DNA from: Klebsiella pneumoniae
Lineage (GTDB): Bacteria; Pseudomonadota; Gammaproteobacteria; Burkholderiales; UBA3065
NCBI GenBank assembly: GCA_945897555.1
Contig: CAMDGF010000003.1
Coordinates: 1 to 64,000 of the forward strand
Length of the DNA stretch: 64,000 nt
Direction of reading: 5' to 3'
Shown in pieces: positions 57,373 to 64,000 of this stretch. The notes beneath the pieces were generated by a model. It searched no databases. It was not told where the DNA came from and saw nothing but the letters and a program-made list of their open reading frames with translations. How positions within the stretch are numbered: position 1 is the stretch's first letter; each line of letters opens with the position of its first letter. The position numbers and the translations under genes were made by a program.

Positions 57373-57912
57373 TCAGCCCTTGCTCGGTGTGGCCGGGCTC
57401 TGCAGTGTCCTCAGGGTCTGCACCAGTTCATCAGCGTGGCTCTGCGGGTCGACGCCGATCCACGCGCGGTGCAGGGTGCCGTCTGGCGCGATCAGAAAGG
57501 TGTTGCGCTTGGCCATCTTGAACACCACGAGATTGAGCAGGCTGTCGTAGGCGCGCGCCACTTCGCCTTTTTCGTCGGCCAGCAAAGCGAAAGGCAGGCT
57601 GTGCTTGCGAGCGAACTCGGCGTGCGATGCCGGCTTGTCGACGCTGATGCCATACAGCGTGGCGCCGAGCTTGACCAACTCGTGGTGGCGGTCGCGCAGG
57701 TTGCAGGCCTCGGTGGTACAGCCGGGGGTGTCGTTCTTGGGGTAGAAATAGACCACCACCCATTGGCCGCGACGGTCAGTCAGCCGATGCACCTTGCCCG
57801 ACGCATCGGGCAGCGCAAAGTCAGGTGCCGGCGCGCCGATCTCGGGCGCAGCGGCAGCAGGCCGGACCATACACAAGGCACCGATGACGGCCAGGGCAAG
57901 CAGCGCTCGCAT
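57373..57912 (-). CDS. Exported AhpC/TSA peroxiredoxin (Bcp/PrxQ-like)
   Basis: This 179-residue protein has a signal peptide (residues 1-22, ending in AAAA) and a peroxiredoxin core with YFYPKNDTPGCTTEACNLRD (peroxidatic Cys and a second Cys five residues later, PrxQ style). ATG 57912 begins the signal peptide. It would reduce peroxides in the periplasm. It lies between slyD and tusA on the minus strand. Confidence 0.9.
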   Translation of the reverse strand: MRALLALAVIGALCMVRPAAAAPEIGAPAPDFALPDASGKVHRLTDRRGQWVVVYFYPKNDTPGCTTEACNLRDRHHELVKLGATLYGISVDKPASHAEFARKHSLPFALLADEKGEVARAYDSLLNLVVFKMAKRNTFLIAPDGTLHRAWIGVDPQSHADELVQTLRTLQSPATPSKG

Positions 57913-57925
57913 GGGTTCGGCTGCC

Positions 57926-58402
57926 TCAGTGGTGGTGGCCGCCCGGGCCGTGGGCGTGGCCGTGCGCCACCTCATCGTCGGTGGCCTTGCGCAGGCCGCG
58001 CACGACCACCACGAACTCTACGGTCTGGCCGGCCAAGGGGTGGTTGCCATCGACCGTCACGCTGTCGGCCGAGACCTCCCTGACGGTGTAGACCGCCACT
58101 TCCTCGCCATCTTCGCCGCTGCCGGCGAACTGCATGCCGACCTGCACGTCGGGTGGAAAGGCGCTGCGGGGTTCAGTGCGCACCGCATTCTCGTCGAAGT
58201 GACCGAACCCGTCTTCCGGCTCGATGCGCGCGCGCACCTCTTGCCCCACTTCGGCGCCCTCGATGGCCGCCTCAAGGACCGGGAGCACGCCACCATGCCC
58301 GCCGTGCAGATAAGCGATCCCTTCCTCAGCCTCGAGGAGCGTGCCGCTGGTGTCGAGCAGTTGGTAATCGATGGTGACGACGGTGTTCTGGCCGACTTTC
58401 AT
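57926..58402 (-). CDS. slyD: FKBP-type peptidyl-prolyl isomerase SlyD
   Basis: This 158-residue protein has the split FKBP domain of SlyD with the IF insertion (VRARIEPEDGFGHFDENAV) and a His-rich metal-binding tail (HGHAHGPGGHHH). It acts as a folding helper and nickel chaperone. ATG 58402 fits the family start. It heads the minus-strand slyD-peroxiredoxin-tusA group and is divergent from roxA. Confidence 0.95.
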   Translation of the reverse strand: MKVGQNTVVTIDYQLLDTSGTLLEAEEGIAYLHGGHGGVLPVLEAAIEGAEVGQEVRARIEPEDGFGHFDENAVRTEPRSAFPPDVQVGMQFAGSGEDGEEVAVYTVREVSADSVTVDGNHPLAGQTVEFVVVVRGLRKATDDEVAHGHAHGPGGHHH

Positions 58403-58474
58403 GGGTATCCCGCGGGCGTAGAGCGTAAGTGGAAAGGCCGCCGATCGAGCGGCCGGGTGGCCGAGTATGCCCGA

Positions 58475-58480
58475 TATACT
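58475..58480 (+). promoter_or_regulatory. -10-like hexamer just before roxA
   Basis: TATACT ends 6 bp before ATG 58487, and no ribosome binding site lies between. Transcription starting at or near the ATG would give a leaderless mRNA. The -35 region is weak. Confidence 0.35.
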
Positions 58481-58486
58481 CGCACC

Positions 58487-59626
58487 ATGACGATACCCCT
58501 GGATGCCGGATTGCCTCTGCTCGGGGGCATCGACGCCGCTCGATTCATGGCCGTTCACTGGCAGAAGCGGCCCTTGTTCGTGGCCGGCGCCGTGCCTCAG
58601 GCAGCCGACGTCATCGACATCGAGACGCTGTTCGAGCTGGCGCAGCACCCCGAAGCGCAGACTCGGCGCATCGCCCAGACAGACGACGCCTGGAGCGTGG
58701 CGTCGGGGCCACTGCGACCTCGCCAGCTTGCCAGTAAAGGCCGGTGGACAGTCCTTGTGCAGGGCATCAACCACTTTTTGCCGGCTGCTGACGCATTGCT
58801 GCGGCGCTTCGCCTTCATCCCCTACACCCGGCTCGATGATGTGATGGCGAGTTACGCCACGCCGGGTGGCGGGGTCGGTCCGCACTACGATTCCTACGAC
58901 GTGTTCCTCATCCAGGCGCGCGGCACGCGCCGCTGGCAGATCAGCGGACAATCCGATCGCAGTTTGCGGCCTGGGCAGCCACTCAAGTTGATGGCGGATT
59001 TTCGAGCCGAGCAGACCTTCGACTGCCAGCCCGGCGACCTGCTCTATCTGCCGCCTGGCTATGCCCACGACGGTGTAGCGGTGGACGATTGCATCACGTT
59101 GTCGGTGGGCTTCAGGGCGCCCTCACACACCGAGCTGGCGCGCGAGTTCCTGTTCTGGATGGCTGATCGCGTCGAGCTGCCGGGTCTCTACGCCGACCCC
59201 GACCGGGTCCCGACGGCGGATCCAGCCGAGGTCGATGCTGGGCTGGTGCAGCGGGTGTCTGAGGTCTTTCAAGGCATCTGCTGGGACGAGCGCAGGGTGG
59301 CCGCCTTTCTTTGCCAGTACCTCTCCGAACCCAAGCCGCATATCGTCTTCGACCCTCCGGATGAGCCACTGGGGGCCATCGCGTTTGCGCGCGCGGCACG
59401 GCGCCTCGGCGTGGCACTCGATCTGCAGACGCTGATGTTGTACTGCGGCGACGAGGTCTACTGTAATGGTGAATCGCTGGCAGCAGATGCGTCGCTACGG
59501 CCGGCCTTGCAGCGTTTGGCCAGCCAGCGTTTTCTACAGGCCGACGAGATCGCCGCGGATCTTCCGACCCTGCTGTTCCCGCTCTATCAGGTCGGTCAAC
59601 TCCACCTTGCTGAGCCTGCGCGCTGA
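58487..59626 (+). CDS. roxA: Ribosomal protein L16 arginine hydroxylase-like oxygenase (RoxA/YcfD)
   Basis: This 379-residue JmjC/cupin oxygenase has RFMAVHWQKRPLFV at the N-terminus, HxD iron ligands in GPHYDSYDVFLIQ, the third histidine in PPGYAHDGVA, and a winged-helix C-terminal domain. In E. coli YcfD hydroxylates L16 Arg81 using 2-oxoglutarate and O2. ATG 58487 is used; no ribosome binding site is visible. It is divergent from slyD. Confidence 0.9.
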   Translation: MTIPLDAGLPLLGGIDAARFMAVHWQKRPLFVAGAVPQAADVIDIETLFELAQHPEAQTRRIAQTDDAWSVASGPLRPRQLASKGRWTVLVQGINHFLPAADALLRRFAFIPYTRLDDVMASYATPGGGVGPHYDSYDVFLIQARGTRRWQISGQSDRSLRPGQPLKLMADFRAEQTFDCQPGDLLYLPPGYAHDGVAVDDCITLSVGFRAPSHTELAREFLFWMADRVELPGLYADPDRVPTADPAEVDAGLVQRVSEVFQGICWDERRVAAFLCQYLSEPKPHIVFDPPDEPLGAIAFARAARRLGVALDLQTLMLYCGDEVYCNGESLAADASLRPALQRLASQRFLQADEIAADLPTLLFPLYQVGQLHLAEPAR

Positions 59627-59677
59627 TGCCGCACCGCCGCAAAGCAAAGAATGGCCGTTTTTCAAGGGTTTTTACGG

Positions 59678-59705
59678 TTTACTGGCAATTTTTTTGTGCT
59701 AGCAT
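59678..59705 (+). promoter_or_regulatory. Putative sigma-70 promoter of the small lipoprotein gene
   Basis: TTTACT and TAGCAT are separated by 16 bp with a T-rich spacer. They lie about 90 bp before the lipoprotein start. Confidence 0.5.
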
Positions 59706-59794
59706 TCGCGCGATCGTGCGTTTGGCTTTGACCACCAGCGTGTCGACGTGAGCCATTCTGGTCATCAACTTCTCTCATTAAGGGAAAGCAAAAA

Positions 59795-59989
59795 ATGAAA
59801 CTGTCCGCCCTGTTTGCCGCCCTGATCGCTGCTCTCGCCCTGACCGCCTGCGGCAAGAAGGAAGAAGCGCCGGCAGAAGCCCCTGCCGCTGAAGCCCCGG
59901 CTGCCCCCGCCGAAGCTCCTGCTGCTGAAGCGCCTGCCGCTGAAGCCCCGGCTGCTGACGCTGCTGCGCCTGCCGAAGCTGCCAAGTAA
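59795..59989 (+). CDS. Small Ala/Pro/Glu-repeat lipoprotein
   Basis: A 64-residue protein starts MKLSALFAALIAALALTAC (lipobox LTAC). After the short KKEE it consists of AAEAP/APAE-type repeats to the end. AAGGGAAAG lies upstream of ATG 59795. It is probably an abundant outer-membrane or periplasmic lipoprotein of unknown role, with its own promoter and a strong terminator. Confidence 0.85.
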   Translation: MKLSALFAALIAALALTACGKKEEAPAEAPAAEAPAAPAEAPAAEAPAAEAPAADAAAPAEAAK

Positions 59990-60000
59990 GCGCTTGTCGC

Positions 60001-60040
60001 GACAACAAAAAGCCGACCTGCGGGTCGGCTTTTTGTTGTC
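60001..60040. terminator. Bidirectional terminator between the lipoprotein gene and purC
   Basis: An 18-bp perfect inverted repeat (60001-60018 with 60023-60040) around a TGCG loop contains GCCGACC/GGTCGGC flanked by AAAAA and TTTTT. It serves both convergent genes. Confidence 0.95.
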
Positions 60041-60054
60041 CATTCGTGCGTGGC

Positions 60055-60765
60055 CTACATCGCCACGCCGAGCCGACGCGCCACGTCCTGATAGGCCTCG
60101 ACCACGCCGCCGAGATCGCGGCGGAAGCGGTCTTTGTCCAGTTTCTCGAGCGTCTTCGCGTCCCACAGGCGGCAGCCGTCCGGGCTGAATTCGTCGCCCA
60201 GCAGCAGCCGACCCTCAAAGCGCCCGAATTCCAGCTTGAAGTCGACGAGCAGGATGTCGGCGTGAGCAAAGGCCTCCTTGAGCAGGGTGTTCACGCGTAG
60301 CGTGATGGTGCGCATCACCTCGATCTCGAGGTTGCTCGCCCAGCCGAAGGCACGCACATGGTCGTCGTTGATGAAGGGGTCGTGCAGGGCATCGCTCTTG
60401 TAGAAGAACTCGAACACCGGTTGCCGGAGCGTCTCGCCCTCATCGCGGCCGAGACGTTTGGCCAGTGACCCGGCGAGGCGATTGCGCACCACACACTCCA
60501 CCGGCACCATGTCGAGGGCCTTGACCAGCGACGTGGTGGGCCCGAGCAACGCCTCGAAGTGGGTCTCGACGCCTTCGGCGGCCAGCCGCTGCATGACCGC
60601 AGCATTGAAGCGATTGTTGGTCTCGCCCTTGCCAGCCAATTGGGCCACCTTGGCCCCGTCGAAGGCACTGGTGTCGTCTCTGTATTCGATGATGAGTCGC
60701 GTCGGGTCGTCGGTGGCGTAGACCGTCTTGGCCTTGCCGCGATAGCGCTCTGCACGTTTCTCCAT
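60055..60765 (-). CDS. purC: SAICAR synthetase
   Basis: This 236-residue enzyme has YRGKAKTVYATDDP at the N-terminus, VECVVRNRLAGSLAKR and LVDFKLEFGRFEG. It joins CAIR with aspartate in purine synthesis. The start MEKRAERY is typical of the short bacterial form. It is convergent with the lipoprotein gene. Confidence 0.97.
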   Translation of the reverse strand: MEKRAERYRGKAKTVYATDDPTRLIIEYRDDTSAFDGAKVAQLAGKGETNNRFNAAVMQRLAAEGVETHFEALLGPTTSLVKALDMVPVECVVRNRLAGSLAKRLGRDEGETLRQPVFEFFYKSDALHDPFINDDHVRAFGWASNLEIEVMRTITLRVNTLLKEAFAHADILLVDFKLEFGRFEGRLLLGDEFSPDGCRLWDAKTLEKLDKDRFRRDLGGVVEAYQDVARRLGVAM

Positions 60766-60804
60766 GGTCGTTCCCTCATGCGCCAGCCTTGCGACTGGCC
60801 TGGT

Positions 60805-61566
60805 TCAGGTGATTTGTCGCCAGTCGATGCCGTCGTCCTGACGGGCTACAGCGACCCACTCCGGGGCACAGCCGAGCGCGCCGCTGAGTGCGCCGCGAGC
60901 CAGCTCGGGGCGATTGTTCTGCTGGCTCAGATGCGCCGCGACGACATGTTGCAGCTGACTGCTGGTGATGCGGCCGAGCAGTTGGGCAGCGGCGGTGTTG
61001 CTGAGGTGGCCCCAGTCGCCGGCGACCCGCTCGATCAGGCTGGGCGGGTAGTCACTCTGGCGGAGCAGGCTCTCGTCGTGATTGCACTCAAGGAACAAGC
61101 CTTCGCAGCCGTGCAGCATGGTCACCATGTGCGGCGTCACCGAGCCGGCATCGGTCAGGATGCCGAGACGACGCGCACCGTCGCCGATGACGAACTGCGC
61201 AGGTTCGCTGGCATCGTGTGGCACCGGGAAGGGCGTGATCTCGAGATCGCCGACGGCAAAGCGGCCGTAGCCTTCGATGCGGCAAAGATCCAGACCTTCA
61301 TGACTTTCGAGGTGTCGGGCGGTGCCATGGGTCAGCCAGACTTTGATGCCGTGCCGTGCAGCCAGACGAGCCACCCCGCCGATATGGTCGCCGTGTTCGT
61401 GCGTGACGAGGATGGCGTCGATGTCGGCGGGCAGCAGACCCAGGCGGCCCAGCCGGGTGCTGCAGTCCTTGAGTCCGAAGCCACAATCGACCATCACCGT
61501 AGTGGTGCCAGCCGAGACCAGCAGGGCGTTGCCTTGGCTGCCGCTGCCGAGGCTGGCAAAACGCAT
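60805..61566 (-). CDS. Metallo-beta-lactamase-fold hydrolase (YycJ-like)
   Basis: This protein of about 253 residues starts MRFASLGSGSQGNALLV, has the zinc motif THEHGDHIGG and further ligands in VPHDASEP. This group is related to YycJ/WalJ nucleases. ATG 61566 overlaps the bamC stop in TGATG, so translation is coupled. It is part of dapA-bamC-MBL-purC on the minus strand. Confidence 0.9.
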   Translation of the reverse strand: MRFASLGSGSQGNALLVSAGTTTVMVDCGFGLKDCSTRLGRLGLLPADIDAILVTHEHGDHIGGVARLAARHGIKVWLTHGTARHLESHEGLDLCRIEGYGRFAVGDLEITPFPVPHDASEPAQFVIGDGARRLGILTDAGSVTPHMVTMLHGCEGLFLECNHDESLLRQSDYPPSLIERVAGDWGHLSNTAAAQLLGRITSSQLQHVVAAHLSQQNNRPELARGALSGALGCAPEWVAVARQDDGIDWRQIT

Positions 61567-62711
61567 CACCGCAACTGCTCTTGGAGCAGATTGAGGATGC
61601 GCACTGCGGTGTCGGTGCGGTCGCGCTCGCCTTCGGCACTGACGATGCGGACCTCGGTGTTGTTGCCCCCGCCGTCGAGCACCTGAACCCGATAGGTCAG
61701 CGATTTCTTGGGATCGTCCTTGTCGCGCCAGAACGCGAGTCTGTCGAGGACGCCGTCCTTCTTCTTCATGTCGGCGTCAGGGTCGGCGTAACGAACAAAA
61801 TACTGGCCGTTGGCGCGGTCGCGGTCCTCGACGGTAAAGCCGACGCGGTCGAGTGCCAGCCCGACGCGTCGCCACGCGCGATCGAAACGCTCGTCCAGCA
61901 CGAGCGTGGCGCCATCGGCCGTCTTGGTCAGACGGGCTCGGTCGGCGCCGCCCTGTGGCTTGGCGAGCTGCGCCCGCGCTGCCGACTCCTCGACGCCAAA
62001 GCGCACCAGAAGACGCTGCAGGAACTCGGCCTCGAGGTCTGGGTCGGGCGCCCGGGGTTGCCACACCGTGCCGTCGGTGGTGGCATCCTTGAGCGCGTTG
62101 GCGTTGCGCTTGTCGACCACCTCGACCATGCCGCGGTGGCTGACATAGACCTCGGTGAGGTTGTCGCCGCTGCGTTCGAGCCGCGTCCGGAACTTGTCAC
62201 GCTCGCCGGTGGAGTAGATGCTGTCGATGACCCGGCCGAGGGTGTTGCGGATGAAGTCCATGGGCAACTTGGCGCGATTCTCGGCCCAGTCGGTCTCGAG
62301 CACGCCGGTGGTCGGCGACTCGACGGTGAGCACGAAGCCCTGTTCTTGCCAGAACTGGCGGACGGTCGGCCAGACCTTATCGGCGTCGGCCTCGACCGCT
62401 AGCCAACGCTGTGAGCCAGAGCGTTCGATGCGTGCCTTGGGTGGCGCAGGCAGAACACTGGCGCGTGCCAGGTCCTTGGCAGCGTTGCGATCGTTGGCGT
62501 AGGCAGAGGCGCTCGCGCTGCTGCGGCCGCCGGCATCTGGCACGACAAAGCGGTCATCGGTGCCCGGGGTGGTGAGATCGGGCGGGATCTCGAGCGGGGG
62601 CAGGGTGGTGGTCGACTTGTAGTCGATCGGCTTGGGCTGCACCTTCTCGACCAGCGAACAGCCAGCAAGCAGATGCAGCACCGTGGCGACGGCGATAAGG
62701 TGTCGAAACAC
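61566..62711 (-). CDS. bamC: Outer-membrane assembly lipoprotein BamC
   Basis: This protein of about 381 residues starts at GTG 62711 with VFRHLIAVATVLHLLAGC (lipobox LAGC); GAGG lies about 9 bp upstream. The disordered N-terminal region KPIDYKSTTTLPPLEIPPDL, which contacts BamD, and two helix-grip domains follow. It is an accessory of the Bam outer-membrane protein insertase. It lies downstream of dapA, as in E. coli. Confidence 0.93.
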   Translation of the reverse strand: MFRHLIAVATVLHLLAGCSLVEKVQPKPIDYKSTTTLPPLEIPPDLTTPGTDDRFVVPDAGGRSSASASAYANDRNAAKDLARASVLPAPPKARIERSGSQRWLAVEADADKVWPTVRQFWQEQGFVLTVESPTTGVLETDWAENRAKLPMDFIRNTLGRVIDSIYSTGERDKFRTRLERSGDNLTEVYVSHRGMVEVVDKRNANALKDATTDGTVWQPRAPDPDLEAEFLQRLLVRFGVEESAARAQLAKPQGGADRARLTKTADGATLVLDERFDRAWRRVGLALDRVGFTVEDRDRANGQYFVRYADPDADMKKKDGVLDRLAFWRDKDDPKKSLTYRVQVLDGGGNNTEVRIVSAEGERDRTDTAVRILNLLQEQLR

Positions 62712-62722
62712 GCTGGTGGGCC

Positions 62723-63601
62723 TCAAACGGGGATATCGGCGCTGCGCATGGCCTCGAGCACACGCTCGTGGAATGCGGCGTTGAGCGGGACCAGTGGCAA
62801 GCGCATGCCGGGGCCGATGCGGCCCATACGGTGCAGCGCCCACTTGACCGGGATCGGGTTGGCCTCGCAGAACAGGCGTTGATGCAGCAGGAACATCTTT
62901 GCGTTGTGATGCCGCGCCGTGGTGAGGTCGCCGGCCAAGGCCGCTTCACACATCTTCGCGTAGTGGCCCGGCGCGACATTGGCCGTGACCGAGATCGATC
63001 CATGGCCACCGAGCATCAGGAAAGCCAAGGCCGAGGCGTCGTCGCCGCTGTAGAGGGCGAAGCCCGCCGGTGCGCGCAGGATGAGGTCGGTGGCGCGTTC
63101 CATGTTGCCGGTGGCATCCTTGATGCCGACGATATTGGGCACCTGTGCGAGGCGAAGTGCCGTGTCGTTGGACAGGTCTGCCACGGTGCGACCGGGCACG
63201 TTGTAAAGGATGTGCGGCATGTCGACCGCTTCGGCGATGGCCTTGAAGTGCGCGTAGAGCCCGTCCTGATTCGGTTTGTTGTAATAGGGGACCACCGACA
63301 GGCTGTAGTCGGCACCGGCCTGTCGAGCAAAGCCCGCCAATTCGATGGCCTCTCGCGTGGAATTGGCGCCAGTCCCGGCGACGACCGGGATGCGGCCGGC
63401 GGATCGCTGCACCACGGCCTCGATGAGGCGGCAGTGCTCGTCGAAATCGACAGTGGGCGACTCGCCAGTGGTGCCGACCACGACGATGCCGTGCGTGCCC
63501 TCACTGATGTGCCAGTCGACCAGGGCGTGCAGCGCGGCCTCGTCGAGGCTGCCATCTGCCTGCATCGGCGTGGCGATGGCGACCAGGCTTCCCTTGAGCA
63601 T
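62723..63601 (-). CDS. dapA: 4-hydroxy-tetrahydrodipicolinate synthase
   Basis: This 292-residue aldolase has GSLVAIATPM at the N-terminus, GTTGESPTV, YYNKPNQDGLYAHF, YNVPGRT and the Schiff-base lysine in GIKDATGN. It condenses pyruvate and aspartate semialdehyde for lysine and diaminopimelate synthesis. ATG 63601 begins MLKGSLVAI; an in-frame upstream start at 63628 is less likely. Confidence 0.96.
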   Translation of the reverse strand: MLKGSLVAIATPMQADGSLDEAALHALVDWHISEGTHGIVVVGTTGESPTVDFDEHCRLIEAVVQRSAGRIPVVAGTGANSTREAIELAGFARQAGADYSLSVVPYYNKPNQDGLYAHFKAIAEAVDMPHILYNVPGRTVADLSNDTALRLAQVPNIVGIKDATGNMERATDLILRAPAGFALYSGDDASALAFLMLGGHGSISVTANVAPGHYAKMCEAALAGDLTTARHHNAKMFLLHQRLFCEANPIPVKWALHRMGRIGPGMRLPLVPLNAAFHERVLEAMRSADIPV

Positions 63602-63629
63602 GTCTCGTCTGTCCGGCAAAAATCGCATT

Positions 63630-64000
63630 CTATCGCAGCCCGCCCACCAGTTCCGAGAGGCGCTCTCCGAGCCCCTCGAACAGGCGCCGCAGCGGACCTT
63701 CGATCTCGTTCATCTGGATCGCCAGCATGACCACTCCCACCAGCACGGTGAGCGCAAAACCCACTGCGAAGATGTTGATTTGCGGCGAGGCGCGGGTCAT
63801 GACGCCAAGTGCCAGGTTGGTGAAGAGCAGCACGATGATGAGGGGAAGGGCGATGCGCACGCCACTGGCAAAGACCTCGCTGGCGGTGCGAGCGACGCCC
63901 ATGAACATCTGCTCCTCGGGCCACGCACCGATGGGAAGCGTGTGAAAGCTCTGCACCAGCGCACTGATGACCAGATGATGCCCATCGATGGCAAGGAAGA
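63630..64000 (-). CDS. fliR: Flagellar biosynthesis protein FliR, C-terminal part
   Basis: The frame is open to the window edge and encodes FLAIDGHHLVISALVQSFHTLPIG, then two hydrophobic segments including LPLIIVLLFTNLALGVMTRASPQINIF, typical of the FliR C-terminal half. The 5' part lies beyond 64000. FliR belongs to the flagellar export gate. It ends 28 bp before the dapA start. Confidence 0.9.
   Translation of the reverse strand, partial: FLAIDGHHLVISALVQSFHTLPIGAWPEEQMFMGVARTASEVFASGVRIALPLIIVLLFTNLALGVMTRASPQINIFAVGFALTVLVGVVMLAIQMNEIEGPLRRLFEGLGERLSELVGGLR

Overview
This 64 kb window is chromosomal DNA from a GC-rich, motile, anoxygenic phototrophic betaproteobacterium. The gene orders mlaFEDCB, lolB-ispE-tRNA(Gln)-prs-rplY-pth-ychF, thrS-infC-rpmI-rplT-pheST-ihfA-merR and surE-pcm-rpoS are typical of Betaproteobacteria. 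A light-harvesting 2 operon (pucBA plus a PucC-family transporter) marks a purple phototroph. A Rhodocyclus-like or Rhodocyclales member is my inference, not something the sequence proves.

Layout. 0-9.5 kb: a repeat-bearing intergenic region, a KefB-type K+/H+ antiporter, the Mla phospholipid transport operon with an extra ABC ATPase, then gmk, rpoZ and spoT. 9.5-15.7 kb: an MHS-type MFS permease, and a chemoreceptor-like protein followed by a SiaB/SiaC/PP2C partner-switching module. 15.7-24.2 kb (minus strand): the housekeeping block lolB-ispE-tRNA(Gln)-prs-rplY-pth-ychF, preceded by a TPR lipoprotein and a DASS anion transporter. 24.2-32.2 kb: a DnaA-box-like cluster, tRNA(Val), and the translation block thrS to merR, with infC starting at ATC. 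32.2-35 kb: tRNA(Pro), surE, pcm and rpoS; the usual nlpD is missing. 35-42.6 kb: two unrelated PLP amino-acid decarboxylases in tandem, a TerC protein, a prolyl-4-hydroxylase-like oxygenase, tRNA(Arg) and a SoxC/cytochrome c sulfite dehydrogenase pair. 42.6-45.8 kb: tRNA(Ala)-tRNA(Glu), a winged-helix regulator, then pucB-pucA-pucC and a 29-residue membrane peptide. 45.8-56.7 kb: a chemotaxis operon (mcp, cheY, cheA, cheW, two more mcp, cheR, cheD, cheB). 56.7-64 kb: small genes, tusA, a peroxiredoxin, slyD, the ribosomal oxygenase roxA, a small Ala/Pro-rich lipoprotein, purC, a metallo-hydrolase, bamC, dapA and the 3' part of fliR, which runs off the window.

The most distinctive locus is the puc region. 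Its LH2 alpha subunit carries Phe44/Leu45 in place of Tyr44/Trp45, the signature of blue-shifted B800-820 antennas. Its promoter region contains an exact PpsR/CrtJ box (TGTC-N10-GACA) overlapping a perfect -35 hexamer. A strong hairpin follows pucA, and the transcript ends with a tiny single-span membrane protein before a terminator. A second notable system is the membrane chemoreceptor-like protein translationally grouped with SiaB/SiaC and a CBS-like-PP2C phosphatase, without an adjacent diguanylate cyclase.

All calls come from reading the sequence and from family knowledge. No database search was run.
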